DNA from: Lactarius indigo | Taxonomy: Eukaryota > Basidiomycota > Agaricomycetes > Russulales > Russulaceae | Direction: 5' to 3' | DNA: 64,000 nt | NCBI GenBank assembly: GCA_025766275.1 | Contig: JAFKAC010000039.1 | Span: 372,001-436,000 of the forward strand | Shown: positions 46,591 to 57,700 of the stretch, piece after piece | Numbering within the stretch: the stretch's first letter is position 1 | Layout: the number at the start of each line of letters is the position of its first letter | The notes under the pieces: model-generated | Told to the model about the DNA's origin: nothing | Seen by the model: the letters and a program-made list of their open reading frames with translations, nothing else | Database searches by the model: none | Position numbers and translations under genes: made by a program

Positions 46591-48213
46591 CACCGGGCGG
46601 GTGGAGCGCTGACGTGCGGCAATAAACGGGGCAAGGGCGATCTGTGCTGAGGCAAAGAGAGGATTATTTTCCGTCTGAATCTCCCGTAGTTCAGGCAATG
46701 CTACGACAGCCAGTTCCTCAGTGACTGGTCCCAAAGCGCCAGTAACGAGTGACAAAGACGCTTCGGTTATACAGAGCTTCTTCACATTACGAAATGGACG
46801 GAAAAGTTCTAGAATGTCTGAATGGATAAGGTCCATGTCATCTTGCCCATCTGGAAAAGAAGCAGATGCACTGATCTCAAGCTGTTCCACATTAGCGAGA
46901 GCAGGGGAAAGTCTGTCGCATATTTCAGCCATAGACGGAATCTGCCAATCCAACTGCTTGCACAAGATTTGTAACGACAGTCGATGATGTGGTACTCCCA
47001 GTTGAGTAAGGTCGATCGAAATGTCAGCCGCAGAACAATGAATAATCGCATGAGTATGCGACCGTTGCATTTCTGTGCGGAGAATGAACCGGATGAGTTG
47101 AGGAGTATCGAAGATGAGTTGATTGAAGAAGTTAACATGGAAATTCTCGAGAAGGGGGGCGCTGATCCCGGAGAACAGGGACTCCAAGTACTCGCTAGTA
47201 CCGTGGAATTCTATGAAATTGAGAACGGGAAGGACAGAAGAACTTGAGAGAGACCGATCTGTGCTTATTAGAACAGGCAGGGAAGTTGGGGGGGAAAAAT
47301 GGATGCGGAGGGTTTTGAGCTGGGTCATTGCGGGTAGGCAAATGACGAGAGCTTCCGGCGTGTACCCGACATTAGGTAGGTTGTCAAGCTGAAGAGAAAC
47401 TAGATCATGGGCCGACAACAGGAGTTGAGGAAGCGCCGGAAGGGCAATCCCATCCATACGAAGTGTATGTAAGCGGGGCATGCGTCCACCGAATTTACTA
47501 GGAAGGACAAGTCCAGGCAGCGCGGAAAGGTGAAGATACTCTAATACTGAAAACGACTGCTGCATCAATGTGGTTACTTGTTCCGATAGCGGATTCGTCA
47601 CAGTCAACTGGACCTCACGTAGGCGAGTCGGAAGTTCGAGCAAGGCCACGATATTATCTTCATCAGCAGGGGTTAGAGACCTTGATACTGGTGTTCGCAC
47701 ATATTGCACGACGATAGGAAAGACCGGCCAGAAGCTCAGAAGCTCTCTCACTGGCATCCCGTAGGTGAAGAAAAGTCGTAGATCCAGATAGTGAGACGAT
47801 TCCAATAGGACGGAACGCCATGCTCTGCATACGTGGGCAATAATTTGCCATTTCCACGGGCGTCCCCTGAGCTGTGAATGCATGAGAGGGTCCAGTCGAT
47901 AAGAATCGAATATATGAAGCAGGACATCTGCGGGGAGAGTTTCTATCGTGACTCTCGGGGAAGTGTTCCCTGCTATAAAAGATGAGCTGTAGGTGTTAAC
48001 ATAACTTAAGCACGGGGGTGTACTTCTTTGGAAATCCTCATTTGATACTCCATGAGAAAGAGTGGGAGGGTGTTCAGTCTTCTGTCTTAGAGAGCTCCCA
48101 TCTACCGGTCTATCCGAGGTAACGGGCCGACTCTTGGAACTGAACGCCTTGGAGGACGCAGAAGGTTTTTTTTCTCCAGTGTCACGGTGTCTTCGAAATC
48201 CGCAAATACCCAT
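45967..48213 (-). CDS. F-box/LRR protein fused to a DUF6699 domain
   Basis: Single exon, 748 aa. Residues ~88-135 form an F-box (IETLPADVLLHIFDSYRL, then AHVCRAWRSVLLESSHYLDLRL). Residues ~140-540 are leucine-rich-repeat-like (LREVQLTV, LHTLRMDGI, LVSLQLDNL, LKTLRIHF). From about residue 545 a Pro/Ser linker leads into a DUF6699 domain (YIPPAPLTPR, LPWHCTVRPDP, FVTVQDVLVCLYFHLR, RRIDFLGG, DVWGVVV). That part is nearly the same as the independent 245-aa protein at 61190-61927. F-box/LRR proteins are SCF adaptors; the role of DUF6699 is unknown. Start: first ATG of the frame, in a basic Ser-rich region; a later start before the F-box is possible. Confidence 0.85.
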   Translation of the reverse strand: MGICGFRRHRDTGEKKPSASSKAFSSKSRPVTSDRPVDGSSLRQKTEHPPTLSHGVSNEDFQRSTPPCLSYVNTYSSSFIAGNTSPRVTIETLPADVLLHIFDSYRLDPLMHSQLRGRPWKWQIIAHVCRAWRSVLLESSHYLDLRLFFTYGMPVRELLSFWPVFPIVVQYVRTPVSRSLTPADEDNIVALLELPTRLREVQLTVTNPLSEQVTTLMQQSFSVLEYLHLSALPGLVLPSKFGGRMPRLHTLRMDGIALPALPQLLLSAHDLVSLQLDNLPNVGYTPEALVICLPAMTQLKTLRIHFSPPTSLPVLISTDRSLSSSSVLPVLNFIEFHGTSEYLESLFSGISAPLLENFHVNFFNQLIFDTPQLIRFILRTEMQRSHTHAIIHCSAADISIDLTQLGVPHHRLSLQILCKQLDWQIPSMAEICDRLSPALANVEQLEISASASFPDGQDDMDLIHSDILELFRPFRNVKKLCITEASLSLVTGALGPVTEELAVVALPELREIQTENNPLFASAQIALAPFIAARQRSTRPVVFDVRTISYPVYSVSSFPSSPGLSTPPSSPDLSSPPPSPIPRPHALPYIPPAPLTPRVYLQPVLTAPNLQYDMRYPPNQSNLRLTPAVLAQPASSPPWPSLHIRVSGLPWHCTVRPDPKLSPGNAFVTVQDVLVCLYFHLRMVAKADEYYGMGRVRRALIARAFERRVGNDPAQRGKGLRRIDFLGGQIIAQGLVHAQGDVWGVVVR

Positions 48214-48531
48214 CAGCCCAGCCCTACTCTAGTAACAACACCAGCGAGATTGATACGTACTGGTCAGGGCCCATTGCTGAGAGTAGTGTTTGCTTCAAGG
48301 AGTGTAGATGTTACTGGTACATATAGGTCATACGGACGAACCCGTCACAATTGAACTGACAAATGTTGGTGTTCACCCTTGTGCGTAACTTACTGGCTAC
48401 ACAAGAAGTAGAAGAATGTGGACGAATAATTGACTATTTTCTTCCCACGCTGCGGCGCAGCGGTTACTCGGCCCCGGAGAGGGCTGCGCTTCGACGTTTA
48501 CACGACGCACCCCAAAGTCCACTCCTCCGCA
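48214..48531. promoter_or_regulatory. Divergent intergenic region
   Basis: A 318-base gap between the F-box/LRR-DUF6699 gene (minus) and the Vps68-like gene (plus), which must hold both promoters. No clear TATA box recognised. Confidence 0.4.
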
Positions 48532-49234
48532 ATGTCTCTTCCACGCTCAGATTACGACCCTCGCCGTGTCTGTCTAAACCCATTCCCATTCCTCGAGAAG
48601 CTCAATCTAACCAAGCACCGTCGCACATTTGGCGTCTACCTCGCCGGTGGCCTCGTAAGTCTCCCCCCCTCACCCTCACCCTTCTCCTTCCATAATACCC
48701 AATCCCTTGTTTCCTAGTTCTCGCTCGGAATATGGACCTTCCTCGACGCCGCAATCCTCTCCGCACACGCCCACTCACCACTTGACGAGGCAGACTACCC
48801 CGTGCCCGTGCACGTCACCTTCGCAGATTGGGTCCCTGGCCTGTGCTCTCTCCTCGGCATCCTCGTCGTCAACCTGATCGATAAGGACCGTGTGCGTGGC
48901 GACGAGGGCTTTGGCGATTCGAGCGCGGTCTGGCGCGCCCGCCTCTTCCTCTTCGTCGGCTTTGCGCTCATGGCTGGTGGGTTAGCTGGCAGTGTCGTAT
49001 GTCCCTTTCCATCATTCTCCTCTCTGTGCGATATTTAACGACATGTGCTCCCCCCCCTTCTCCCCCACGTAGGCCTTACTGGTGCTCAAGTATGTTATCC
49101 CTGGATATCCGGACCAGTACCAGTACTACGGCTACGCCAACGTCGCACAGAACGTGTCTCTGATGCTATCTGCAATCGTCCTTTGGATCGCCCAGAGCGG
49201 GAGCGGCGAGTACGAGTACAATCTTTCGATTTGA
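48532..49234 (+). CDS. Vps68/TMEM50-like membrane protein (UPF0220)
   Basis: Predicted 187 aa, close to the usual size of the family. Exons 48532-48654, 48718-48996, 49073-49234 total 564 nt. Four predicted helices: FGVYLAGGLFSLGIWTFLDAAIL, FADWVPGLCSLLGILVVNLI, LFLFVGFALMAGGLAGSVALLVL and NVAQNVSLMLSAIVLWIAQ. The order and the YGYANVAQN segment fit the Vps68/TMEM50 family, which acts at endosomes with ESCRT and vacuolar sorting factors. The start is the ATG of the frame that yields the conserved N-terminal FPFLEKL; earlier open frames are out of register. Confidence 0.88.
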
Positions 49235-49433
49235 GACCGGGGGGTTCACTTGTAGGAACAAGTGTATTATTGTAATCTTGCCGTCGAATGTCTGCTTGGG
49301 TTTCGATTGCCAGTCTCTAATACCTCTCTCTTGCTATTATTCTATTTCGGCTTTCCTCTCTTCTCCTCTCGTCTGTTGTTTGTCCCACACCGGAGCGCAA
49401 CGTATAGTGATACAAAGGGACAAAGTTTTTGAA

Positions 49434-51577
49434 TTACATCCGCTCAAGCGGCCGGATGCTCAACAACCGCATCGCGGCACCAAGCACGTCCCGCGCACAC
49501 AAATACAGCCACATCCGCGCCCGCGCACGCTCGACGTCCGCCTCGCCCTTGACCACGACGGTCTCCCACGCGCTCGAGATCGCGTGCGCGAGGCGAAACG
49601 CAAACGTGACGACGCCGCTCGGCTCGTGCGTGCGCAGCGCGGTGCGGACGACGTCTGGATACGCTCCGAGCAAGAACGCGATTTCGCGCGCGGCGGAGTG
49701 CTCCCCCAGCGTCTCCGTCGCGATTTGCTCTGGCGGTGGGAGCGGCAGCAGCTCGGGGTTCTTGCGCGTGAGCGAGGTCAGCCGGACGTGCGCGTATTGC
49801 AGGTACGGGCCCGTGTCGCCCTCGAAGGACGTCATGCGGTCCCAGTTGAAGGTGTAGTTGTTTATTCTGAGTTTTGTGAGAAACCAGGGGTGGGCAATGA
49901 GAGCAATCACGTACCGCTTGGCGGCCATGTCCTGGATCTTGATAGCGGCAAGGCCGACCTCGAGGCTCGTTTGCTCAGGATCCTCGACCGCGGCGTACTT
50001 CTCTTCGTTCTTCTTCATCTGGTCGTGCATCACGCTTGCCGCCTCGCGGATGATCTGCTCGAGGAAGACGACCGTGCCTTTCCGCGTGCTCATACCAAGC
50101 ACGAGCCCATAGTTGACGTGCTCGATGCTCGGCGCCCAAGGGAACTCCATCAGGTTTAGCACCTTGATGAACTGCGCTGTGTGCAAATCCTGCTGCGAAG
50201 AGATGACGTAGATCATCTTGTCGAATTTGTGCTGTTCGTATCGCTCGATCGCTCCGCCGATATCGCGCGTCAGGTAGATAGAAGTTCCGTCTGGAGCGTA
50301 GCGTAGCCTGGTGTTGAAAGAATGTACAGAGGGAGACGGGGAGACGCACCTTTTTTTCGCAGGACGGCCTTGCCGAGCTTCCACTTTTCCAAGTCGACCA
50401 GCTTCGCGCCCTCCACGTCGCTGATCAGCCCCATCTCGTTCAGTCGGTCCAATGCATGGTCCTGCCACTTCTTCCCGACCTTGCTCTCGCCCGTGTACAC
50501 GTCAAAGTGCACGTTTAGCCGGTCGTACTCCTCCGCGTACTTCTTCACGGACAGCTCGCGCCACACGCGCCAATTCTTAAGCGCGTCCTCGTCGCCTTCT
50601 TCCATGCGCTTGAACCATGCGGCGGCTGCCGTCTTCACGCCCGGGTCGGACTCCGCATCTTTGTTGATGTTCACGTAGACGTCGAACAGATGCTTGATCG
50701 CATCTTTTTGCAGCTCTTCGTCCGATCCATACTTTTCGAACCCGACAGCAATCAATCCGAACTGATCGCGGTTGGCAAGGAGTGAGGATGCGTATACGCT
50801 GAGGAGAGAGATCGGAACAAACCTGCGTGCCCCAGTCTCCTAGGTAATTCATTGACACGACGTCCCATCCACACGCCTTGTATAGATTTGACAAGAATGC
50901 GCCGATGATGGTCGAGCGGAGATGGCCGACGTGGAAGCTTTTTGCGATGTTTGGCGACGAATACTCGATGATGACTTTCTTTCCCGCGCCAGACGTGTTC
51001 GTGCCGTACTCAGGAGCACCAGACGGTGTGTCGTATGTGAGCTCGTGCACCTGCGTTAGTACAGCGCGCAGGAGTGAGGGGGTCTTTAACATGAAATGTA
51101 AGAACGCCTTGTCGTGCGTGACGGACTCGACAAATTCGTCCGCTTGGAACTAGTGGACGAGAACATAAGCAGAGTTTTAGAGGGAGAACCGCAAATGGCA
51201 CGCACCTGGTCGATGACCGTCTTGGCCAGCACGTCGACCTTCCCAGGAAGACGGAAGCGCGGGAGCGCGATTGTAAAGTCGACACCCTTCTTGCCATAGT
51301 CAACACCCTGGTAGACCTGCTCGAGCGTCAATGGAGGGAGCGCATCCGCGACACGTTTCGCGATGGCGATTTTGAAAGAGTCGAGCACGGCGCGGGTGGG
51401 GTCCGCTCCGGGGACCTCTGGTAGCGATGGTAGTTTGAACGGCATTTGCTTGGTAAACACTATGCTGAGCAGACGGCGTTGACACTGGAAAGGGGGGATA
51501 TGAACTGTGCTGCGACGCAGCGAGATGCGCCGAGAAAGTGAAGAAATAATCTTTGAGAAGATGACTCGTTCCGACAT
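49434..51577 (-). CDS. Arginyl-tRNA synthetase, probably dual cytosolic and mitochondrial
   Basis: Class Ia aminoacyl-tRNA synthetase charging tRNA-Arg, predicted 639 aa. Exons 51577-51206, 51149-50823, 50761-50350, 50290-49915, 49866-49434 total 1920 nt. The HIGH-type signature is [17 protein letters not shown]. Other landmarks are [37 protein letters not shown] in the KMSKS position, and the C-terminal anticodon-binding segment ending [10 protein letters not shown]. The first 44 residues are rich in Arg and Ser with no acidic stretch ([19 protein letters not shown]), as in a mitochondrial presequence. A second ATG at 51445-51443 ([11 protein letters not shown]) would give the cytosolic form of 595 aa. 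It converges with the Vps68-like gene, with 199 bases between stops. Confidence 0.93.
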
Positions 51578-51611
51578 AGCAATGCCAGTGGCCGTCCACC
51601 CTAACCTTACG

Positions 51612-52613
51612 CTAAGGTCTGTACCCCATTCCGGTAAACCTCATCGTGCTCCTTTCAACCCTCGAATACGTGCTCAACTTCAACCACCGAGGCGGCTCAG
51701 ACCGACGAATAAAAAAACGTCGATCAGAGAACACTGGGTGTGCGTCTCCCGCCCTTAGCTCGCTCCATCCGTTGGCGCTGAATATCCATGCCTGCACCCC
51801 TCCGCTCCACCGGTGGATGTACAAGTCAAATGGGATGACCAAATACTTGGGAAGGAACGGCGGTGTCACAGTTTCGGCATCACCAATACTCTCAAAGACG
51901 CTGTACATTGCGTCCTTGGTACCTCGCACCTTCTGCGAGTACACGTCGACTCTATCCACGGTCTTAAATGTGGTGTATGGGACCGACCGTGACGGCCCCG
52001 GTGAAGTAGGTCGGGCTTGTGTATGAGGCGAAGACGCTCTTTGCAGTCCATTTCAGCGAGTGGACTAGACAACTTGAGAAGCGTGCCACTCACCCCAATG
52101 AGGCTCTCTTCCTCAATCTGTGTATCTCAGCGAGAGGGACCTGTGAGAGAAAGCAAACGTAAGTCGATGAATTATTCGTGGGCCGGAACTTACTTCTTCT
52201 TCGCTCTCATCCTCAGAGTCCTCGCCGGCCTTAGACGCTCCCGATTCCGATAACTCTGTAAGCTCCGATAGCGCAGAAGTAGCGTCATCATCAAGGCCAG
52301 CAGACGGTGTGGTCGTGCCTTGTCCGCCCCCAGAACTGTCTACGTCTACTCTCTCATCCTGAACTTCGGTGTCAGAATCGTGGATCAATCCATTGGCAGA
52401 CAAACGCACGACAAACTCCGCATATACATGCGACGGATTGGGATGATCTTTTGGGACGACGACTCTGTACCGCTCGTTGACATCGCCTGGATTAGATGTG
52501 GTTTCCACAATCGTGACAAGATGGATTTCGAGATGTAGCAATGCGAAGTATAAGGCGAGAACAGAAACTGATGCCTGCATAATGGGGATTGCGATATCAG
52601 AGAAATCCATCAC
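51612..52613 (-). CDS. Hypothetical protein with N-terminal membrane segment
   Basis: Not recognised. Exons 52613-52194, 52140-52094 and 52038-51612 sum to 894 nt (297 aa). A hydrophobic stretch (IMQASVSVLALYFALLHLEI) near residues 10-30 may be a signal anchor. A region with VVVPKDHPNPSHVYAEFVVRL follows, then a Ser/Asp/Glu-rich linker (SELTELSESGASKAGEDSED) and a Ser/Pro-rich basic segment. The C-terminal part (YLVIPFDLYIHRWSGG, AWIFSANGW) is unfamiliar. Its stop lies only 34 bases from the ArgRS start on the same strand. The frame holds across two introns, which supports a real gene. Confidence 0.6.
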
Positions 52614-53495
52614 AACGAGGTCCTTAGATGTGTCACTCTAATCCACAGGTCTTTTTAACCCAATTCAAAGCCATTGTGAACATATATCCGGGATAGAGCG
52701 GACGGGAACGATCGATAGGTCACATGTCACAAGATAATGAAAAGAAGCAGACAAAGAGAAGATCGACCAAGAAAGAAGACTCCAGGCTATAGAGAATAAC
52801 GCAAACAAAAGGAAGGTGGGCGCATCTGGCTCTTTACTGTAGTGTATGTTTCTTTGTCCTTTTGACTTTGATAAACAGTAGCCATTCGCACAGCAGGGAC
52901 CACGATCACTAGCAACAGACTCTCGTTGGCACGAATACGTCATGATGAACATGTGGGTGCATAGCGCCAGACCCAAATATCCAACCAAATATCTCAGCAT
53001 GGCCGCTCATTAGAGAGTGTATCTACCTCTCGGGAAAATGCATACGCACCAGGTGCAGAGGGTTTTTGGGTACTTAGGGGGAATCTTATTCGAGCTCAAG
53101 ACTTTGCCAAGACATTGCGCCAGCCACGAAGCGCAGGACGAAACACGATGCAACATCAGAAATCGATTGCCGAGGTCCCGAGGTGGAGCAATCGCGTATA
53201 AGCGCTTACTCCAAAAGGGAGATCTTCCACAGATGGTAATCACAAGTCAACCGTGCTGGCGAGTATGCAAGCTTCCCAGACGTAATCTCTGAACACATGC
53301 CTTCATACTCACCCTGGCAACGGGACAATGTGTGCTAGGCTTTGGGATCGCGTTTGCCATTTGTCAGCTTAGGGGAATCCATCGTAGCTTTTGCCGTTTT
53401 TGAGTACTGAACTGACGCTGCCAGTTTGGCTTTGCAGAGCAGTATGCTGTACTTGCTGCGGCCCCTACCTACTCCGTTTGGTTATAAAACACAAG
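52614..53495. other. Intergenic
   Basis: A 111-codon minus-strand frame at 53000-52665 has a hydrophobic start but no recognisable domain and is not accepted. A TATA-like ttataaaa at 53482 lies only 14 bases before the GT8 start codon, so it is more likely incidental than a promoter. Confidence 0.4.
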
Positions 53496-54781
53496 ATGGT
53501 GACTTCGATTCCAGAACCTTATATCGCATCTCTACCCCCAAGCCCCACAACCCCACGCACACGCACACGCACACACTCAAGGGATCGCTCGCCACCTTTA
53601 CCAGTACCGATAGACAGCCCCATGTTGTCACTCAAATGGAATGGGTTACCGCTACCCAATTCGCGAGGCTCAAGTCGCAAACGAGACTCAAAGGAGGTTT
53701 GGCTGCTACGGGGATTGGCATTGGCAACGTTTTTCAACCTCGTCCTTCTGTACAAATGGTATCACCCTCAGACCCCAACTCCCCTCGATGACTTTCAAAT
53801 GCTGTGAGTTGTTTCTTTCGTGTTTTAGCCAACCCCCCACCCCCGCCAGAGTTTCTACTATCGTAGCAGACGAGCGACACTGACTAAAGAGAATTTCTGC
53901 GCTACAGAAAACCGCAGTTCGCATCGTGGGTACCCATCTCAAACGCGTCAGAACCGGGATCGCGCGCAGTCGTGACTGCGGTTTACAACGACCTGTTTAC
54001 CATCCCTGCCGCGACGCTCGGACACTCCCTCCGAAAAGCGGGTACCTCGGCCCGACTCATCCTCTTCCACCTCCCGGGCCGCCTCTCCGCCCGCGCGCTC
54101 TGCATCCTGCGCGCGGCGGGCTGGGAGCCGCTCGAGGTCGAGCAGATCCCGCCACCGCACGACGGCGCGGGAATCGGCTACCGCTTCGGCGACCAGTACA
54201 CCAAGCTGCGCCTGTGGACGCTAGACGTGCAGGGCATCCAGCGCGTCGTCTACCTCGACGCGGACACGCTCGTGCGCCGCAACTTTGACGAGCTCTTCGA
54301 CCTCCCCTTCCCGTTCGCAGCCGTGCCGGACGTGTATGGGAACTCGGGCTTCAAGCTCCACTTCAATGCGGGCGTGCTCGTGCTCCACCCTAACAGCACT
54401 ACGTTCGAGAGCGTGCGCGCGCGCATGGCTGACGCGCGCTATAACCCTCGCATGGCGGAGCAGGCGTTCCTGAACGTGTATTTTGGCGCCGATGCCGTGC
54501 GCCTGCCGTATGTATACAATGCGAATCTCGCGATTCGCGAGAGGAGCCCCGCGCTGTGGGACGCGCTGCGCGACGAGATGCGCATCGTCCATTATACGAT
54601 GCCCAAGCCGTTTCCAAAGGACGGGAAGGAAATCGTCGAAGGCGCGCACCTCGAGCGTGCGATCGAAAAGGCGCGCAAAGATCGCGGTGGGGTGCACGCC
54701 GAGGCGGTCGACTGGTGGTCCACCGCATATAAAGAATTCAGAATGCAGGTCGCGCTGGGAGAGTGCGATGTTTTGACTTGA
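53496..54781 (+). CDS. GT8-type glycosyltransferase, type II membrane protein
   Basis: Glycogenin/galactinol-synthase-like family 8 transferase using a nucleotide sugar, probably in the Golgi; predicted 393 aa. Exons 53496-53803 and 53908-54781 (1182 nt) are split by a 104-nt intron, long for this window. The cytosolic N-terminus is Ser/Pro/Arg-rich, then a single membrane anchor LLRGLALATFFNLVLLYKWY at residues ~70-90. The catalytic part begins VVTAVYNDLFTIPAATLGHSL. The metal-binding DxD is in YLDADTLV, with FNAGVLVLHPN, AEQAFLNVYF and VHYTMPKPF as further family blocks. Exon 2 is markedly GC-rich in third positions. The ATG is chosen over an in-frame upstream TTG. Confidence 0.88.
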
Positions 54782-57700
54782 AGGAAAGGGGAAATTCTGA
54801 GGAATGACGATTCACGACGACTTGGACTAGGGCCAGATGTCACCCACACGATTCTGATATCACTCAACACGCACGCATGTATATGGACTACACATTACGC
54901 CTTGTACTACACTTATGATAGCGCCTTTCTCCATGACCAAAAGACATGCTGATCCTCTTTGCATCGTGGATTATACCTAGAAATCAAAGTTATCGATACG
55001 TAGAGCTCCGAGCCGCCACGCCTTGAATCGGCGGATCACAAGGACCAGTCGGTGCCTTTCAAGTTCGGCTATGCCTGTCCTGGCATATCAGGGGTAGCCG
55101 ACGCTGTAGCCGCGAATCACTCGGCGTAACGAACGACACTGATGGGGAACCATGTGGGTCTATAAGCAAATCACGACGCACACTGGGTTAGTTGGTGCTG
55201 CATTGGCATGCCAGCAGGTCAATATATAAGCGCCGCGCTGTCACCAACTAGCTTTGGCGCGCAGCGCCACCAGAGGAGGCGCAACTTACCGACACAACAT
55301 AGCTTGGCTAAAAGAAACGAAAAACCCTCAGCCCTGCGCGCCAACAATATCGGGTCAAAGCGCAACCATTGGTCTCGAGACCAATAATACGAACCATGGT
55401 GGGACACGGTGATGGAGGGGGCCCCCCGACCGGGCGCCCAACCAGGACGCTATGCAAAATCGGGTCCCCCTTCAGTACCACATCCCTGGGCAGCAACCAC
55501 ATCGGGTCGGAGCGTAACGGTTAGTCCCGACGACCAATATACGAACCACGTAGGGGGGAAGGGGGGGTAACACCGGGATGGAGGGCCCCATCCCAAGAAC
55601 GCTATGCAAAATGGGGTCTCCCCCCCCGGAACCACCACGGCATCTCCGCCCCCTCCAATGCGTCGACGCAAATGGTATGCGCGTACGGATCCGTCGGCCT
55701 AGCAGAGAGAGATACGGTGTTCGGGTGTGTGAACGAGCAACCCCCGACACAGAAGGGGCCCCAAAAGGAAAACCATTCTGGCTTGGGCCGCCGCTCAACT
55801 CGGGCATCAAGAAGCGAACAGGCATCTGTCTTGGTGTATGTGTGTTCCATATGGTCCAATTGAATTGATCGCCCCCATTTTAGGGCAGAGGACTCGCACA
55901 AGGGCGTGGGTCGAGTCGGCACAACAGCGCGAGAGAGCGAGATCGGATAAACCCTACCGTTTTTGGCGTGAGACGAGTGAGAAAGAAACCCCTCCAAGGA
56001 GCACGCGGAGGCAAGGGCAGGACGCTAGGTGAAACCAGAGACAATTTGAATACACACTGCTGTTCAGCGTGGCGGGGTGAAACCAGAGACGTCTGCCGGT
56101 CGGGGGCTAATATGGCTTATTCAGGCTGTCCTTGGATATTCGTCTCTGCGTTGGAGCGCTCCATCTTTACTCCTCGCCCTTGCACACAAAATTCAGATGA
56201 TAGTGACAAAGGACGTCTTACCCTCATCCCGCAGACATTCTAAGAGAGAGAAGCCAGATCCTGCAAAGCCCGGAAAGTTCCCGAAGGGAGACGCGCACAG
56301 CCCACATTGGTCATTCAAAGCCAAGGAACTCCGGGATGGCGGCACAGGCCGTCTATTCTATCGAGCTGCGTAATCAGCCCAGACCAACGATTCGTGCTAA
56401 GAATCCTAGGATACCATTGGGGCAAGCTCTTAGGTAGGATAGATGAGACGTGACGTGCGGCGTGCCGAGTCCGAGTCCGAGGTAGATCAGATCCTTGTTT
56501 GATCGACTTACATGTGGAATTTCTCTTCATTCAAGTCCAGACCCTATAGATGAGCAATCAGCTGGGAAGAAAAGAGAAAAAAAAAGAAAATGGGGTGCCA
56601 CCGTCTCTGTCAACTGACAGGAACGGGTATCGGGGGTTCTCTCGTGGGCCAACATGCCGCTGTGCCGAAAATGCGCGCGTTTTCTAGATTTCAGTACAGC
56701 ACAGACACGAAGAGCCCTCTATAAAATTAGATTATTTTTTTTTTCTTTCCCAAAACGTCGCGGGCTAGAAGGAAACTCATGCACCGTACGGCCCCCTTTG
56801 ATCCGGGCGCTGTAGATTTGTCTCCCGCAGCTTCGGGAAACCATGGACTTTTTCGCTGGTGATGAGACGCTGACGAGATCGGAGAGAAATGGTGTTCCAA
56901 ATCAGTATACTTCGGGCAGCGGTGACAGGCGAGCACAGCGGGTTCGGTAATCGGCGAGAACTGCGTTGTTCGGGTGAAAGAAGGACAGGATCAGTGTGAA
57001 AGTTGGTCCGAGTGCGGTGTCCCGTTCGTGCGCCGCTAAGTCTTCTAGAACCATAAACGTATAGAAGCTTCTTGCTGGCCCATCCCGGTTCCTCGCTACG
57101 TATCGATGTGCTAGGACCCCCACTCCGGGACTGCTGTTTCATCTATCCTTTTTCCGTACCAAAGGGCATTGCAATATTCGAGTTTGTTACAAAGACCGGT
57201 TTACCTGCGACAGTCTCACGAGAATGGACTTTTTTTTCTCGGAGGCGCAGGGAGGCAATGCGCATCTGAGCTGGACTTGCGTCTGAAACGGCAGTGTCGC
57301 GTTACGCAAGAGGCGCTCGCTGGGACCTCAAGGCTGTGTAATCGGCGAACGAAGAGGAAGGGTCCACAGCAACCCGCCGAAGCCGCACAGAGAGTTGAGA
57401 CAGCAATGAAAGTCTGAAGTTGGTGTTATCACATTTGAATGCCTTCCAAGATGCCTTCTAAGCCGAGTAAGCCCTAGGAGCCCCACCTTGACATCAGCGG
57501 CGTTCTCAGTAGGGACATTGACAGTTGCCAACAGACTCGAGAAGAATCAGTGAGCTTGATCGGAACATTCAGAGACTTTTTTCGAGTCGAAGAGGAATCA
57601 TTCGGGCAGGTGCGAGCGTGCCAGCCTAGTTAGGGCTGCGTTCGCTAAGCTGGTACCAGTCCGAGTCGTAGCCCAGGACGGAGTCAAAGGCGCCGAAGGC

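Noticed and set aside
49278..50159. 293-codon plus-strand open frame
   Set aside because: It is the antisense of the arginyl-tRNA synthetase exons in GC-rich DNA.
52665..53000. 111-codon minus-strand frame with hydrophobic start
   Set aside because: No domain, no intron support and no paralogue; composition alone is not enough.
53391..53495. Upstream extension of the glycosyltransferase frame
   Set aside because: It begins with TTG rather than ATG and adds a Cys-rich stretch unlike a type II membrane protein N-terminus.
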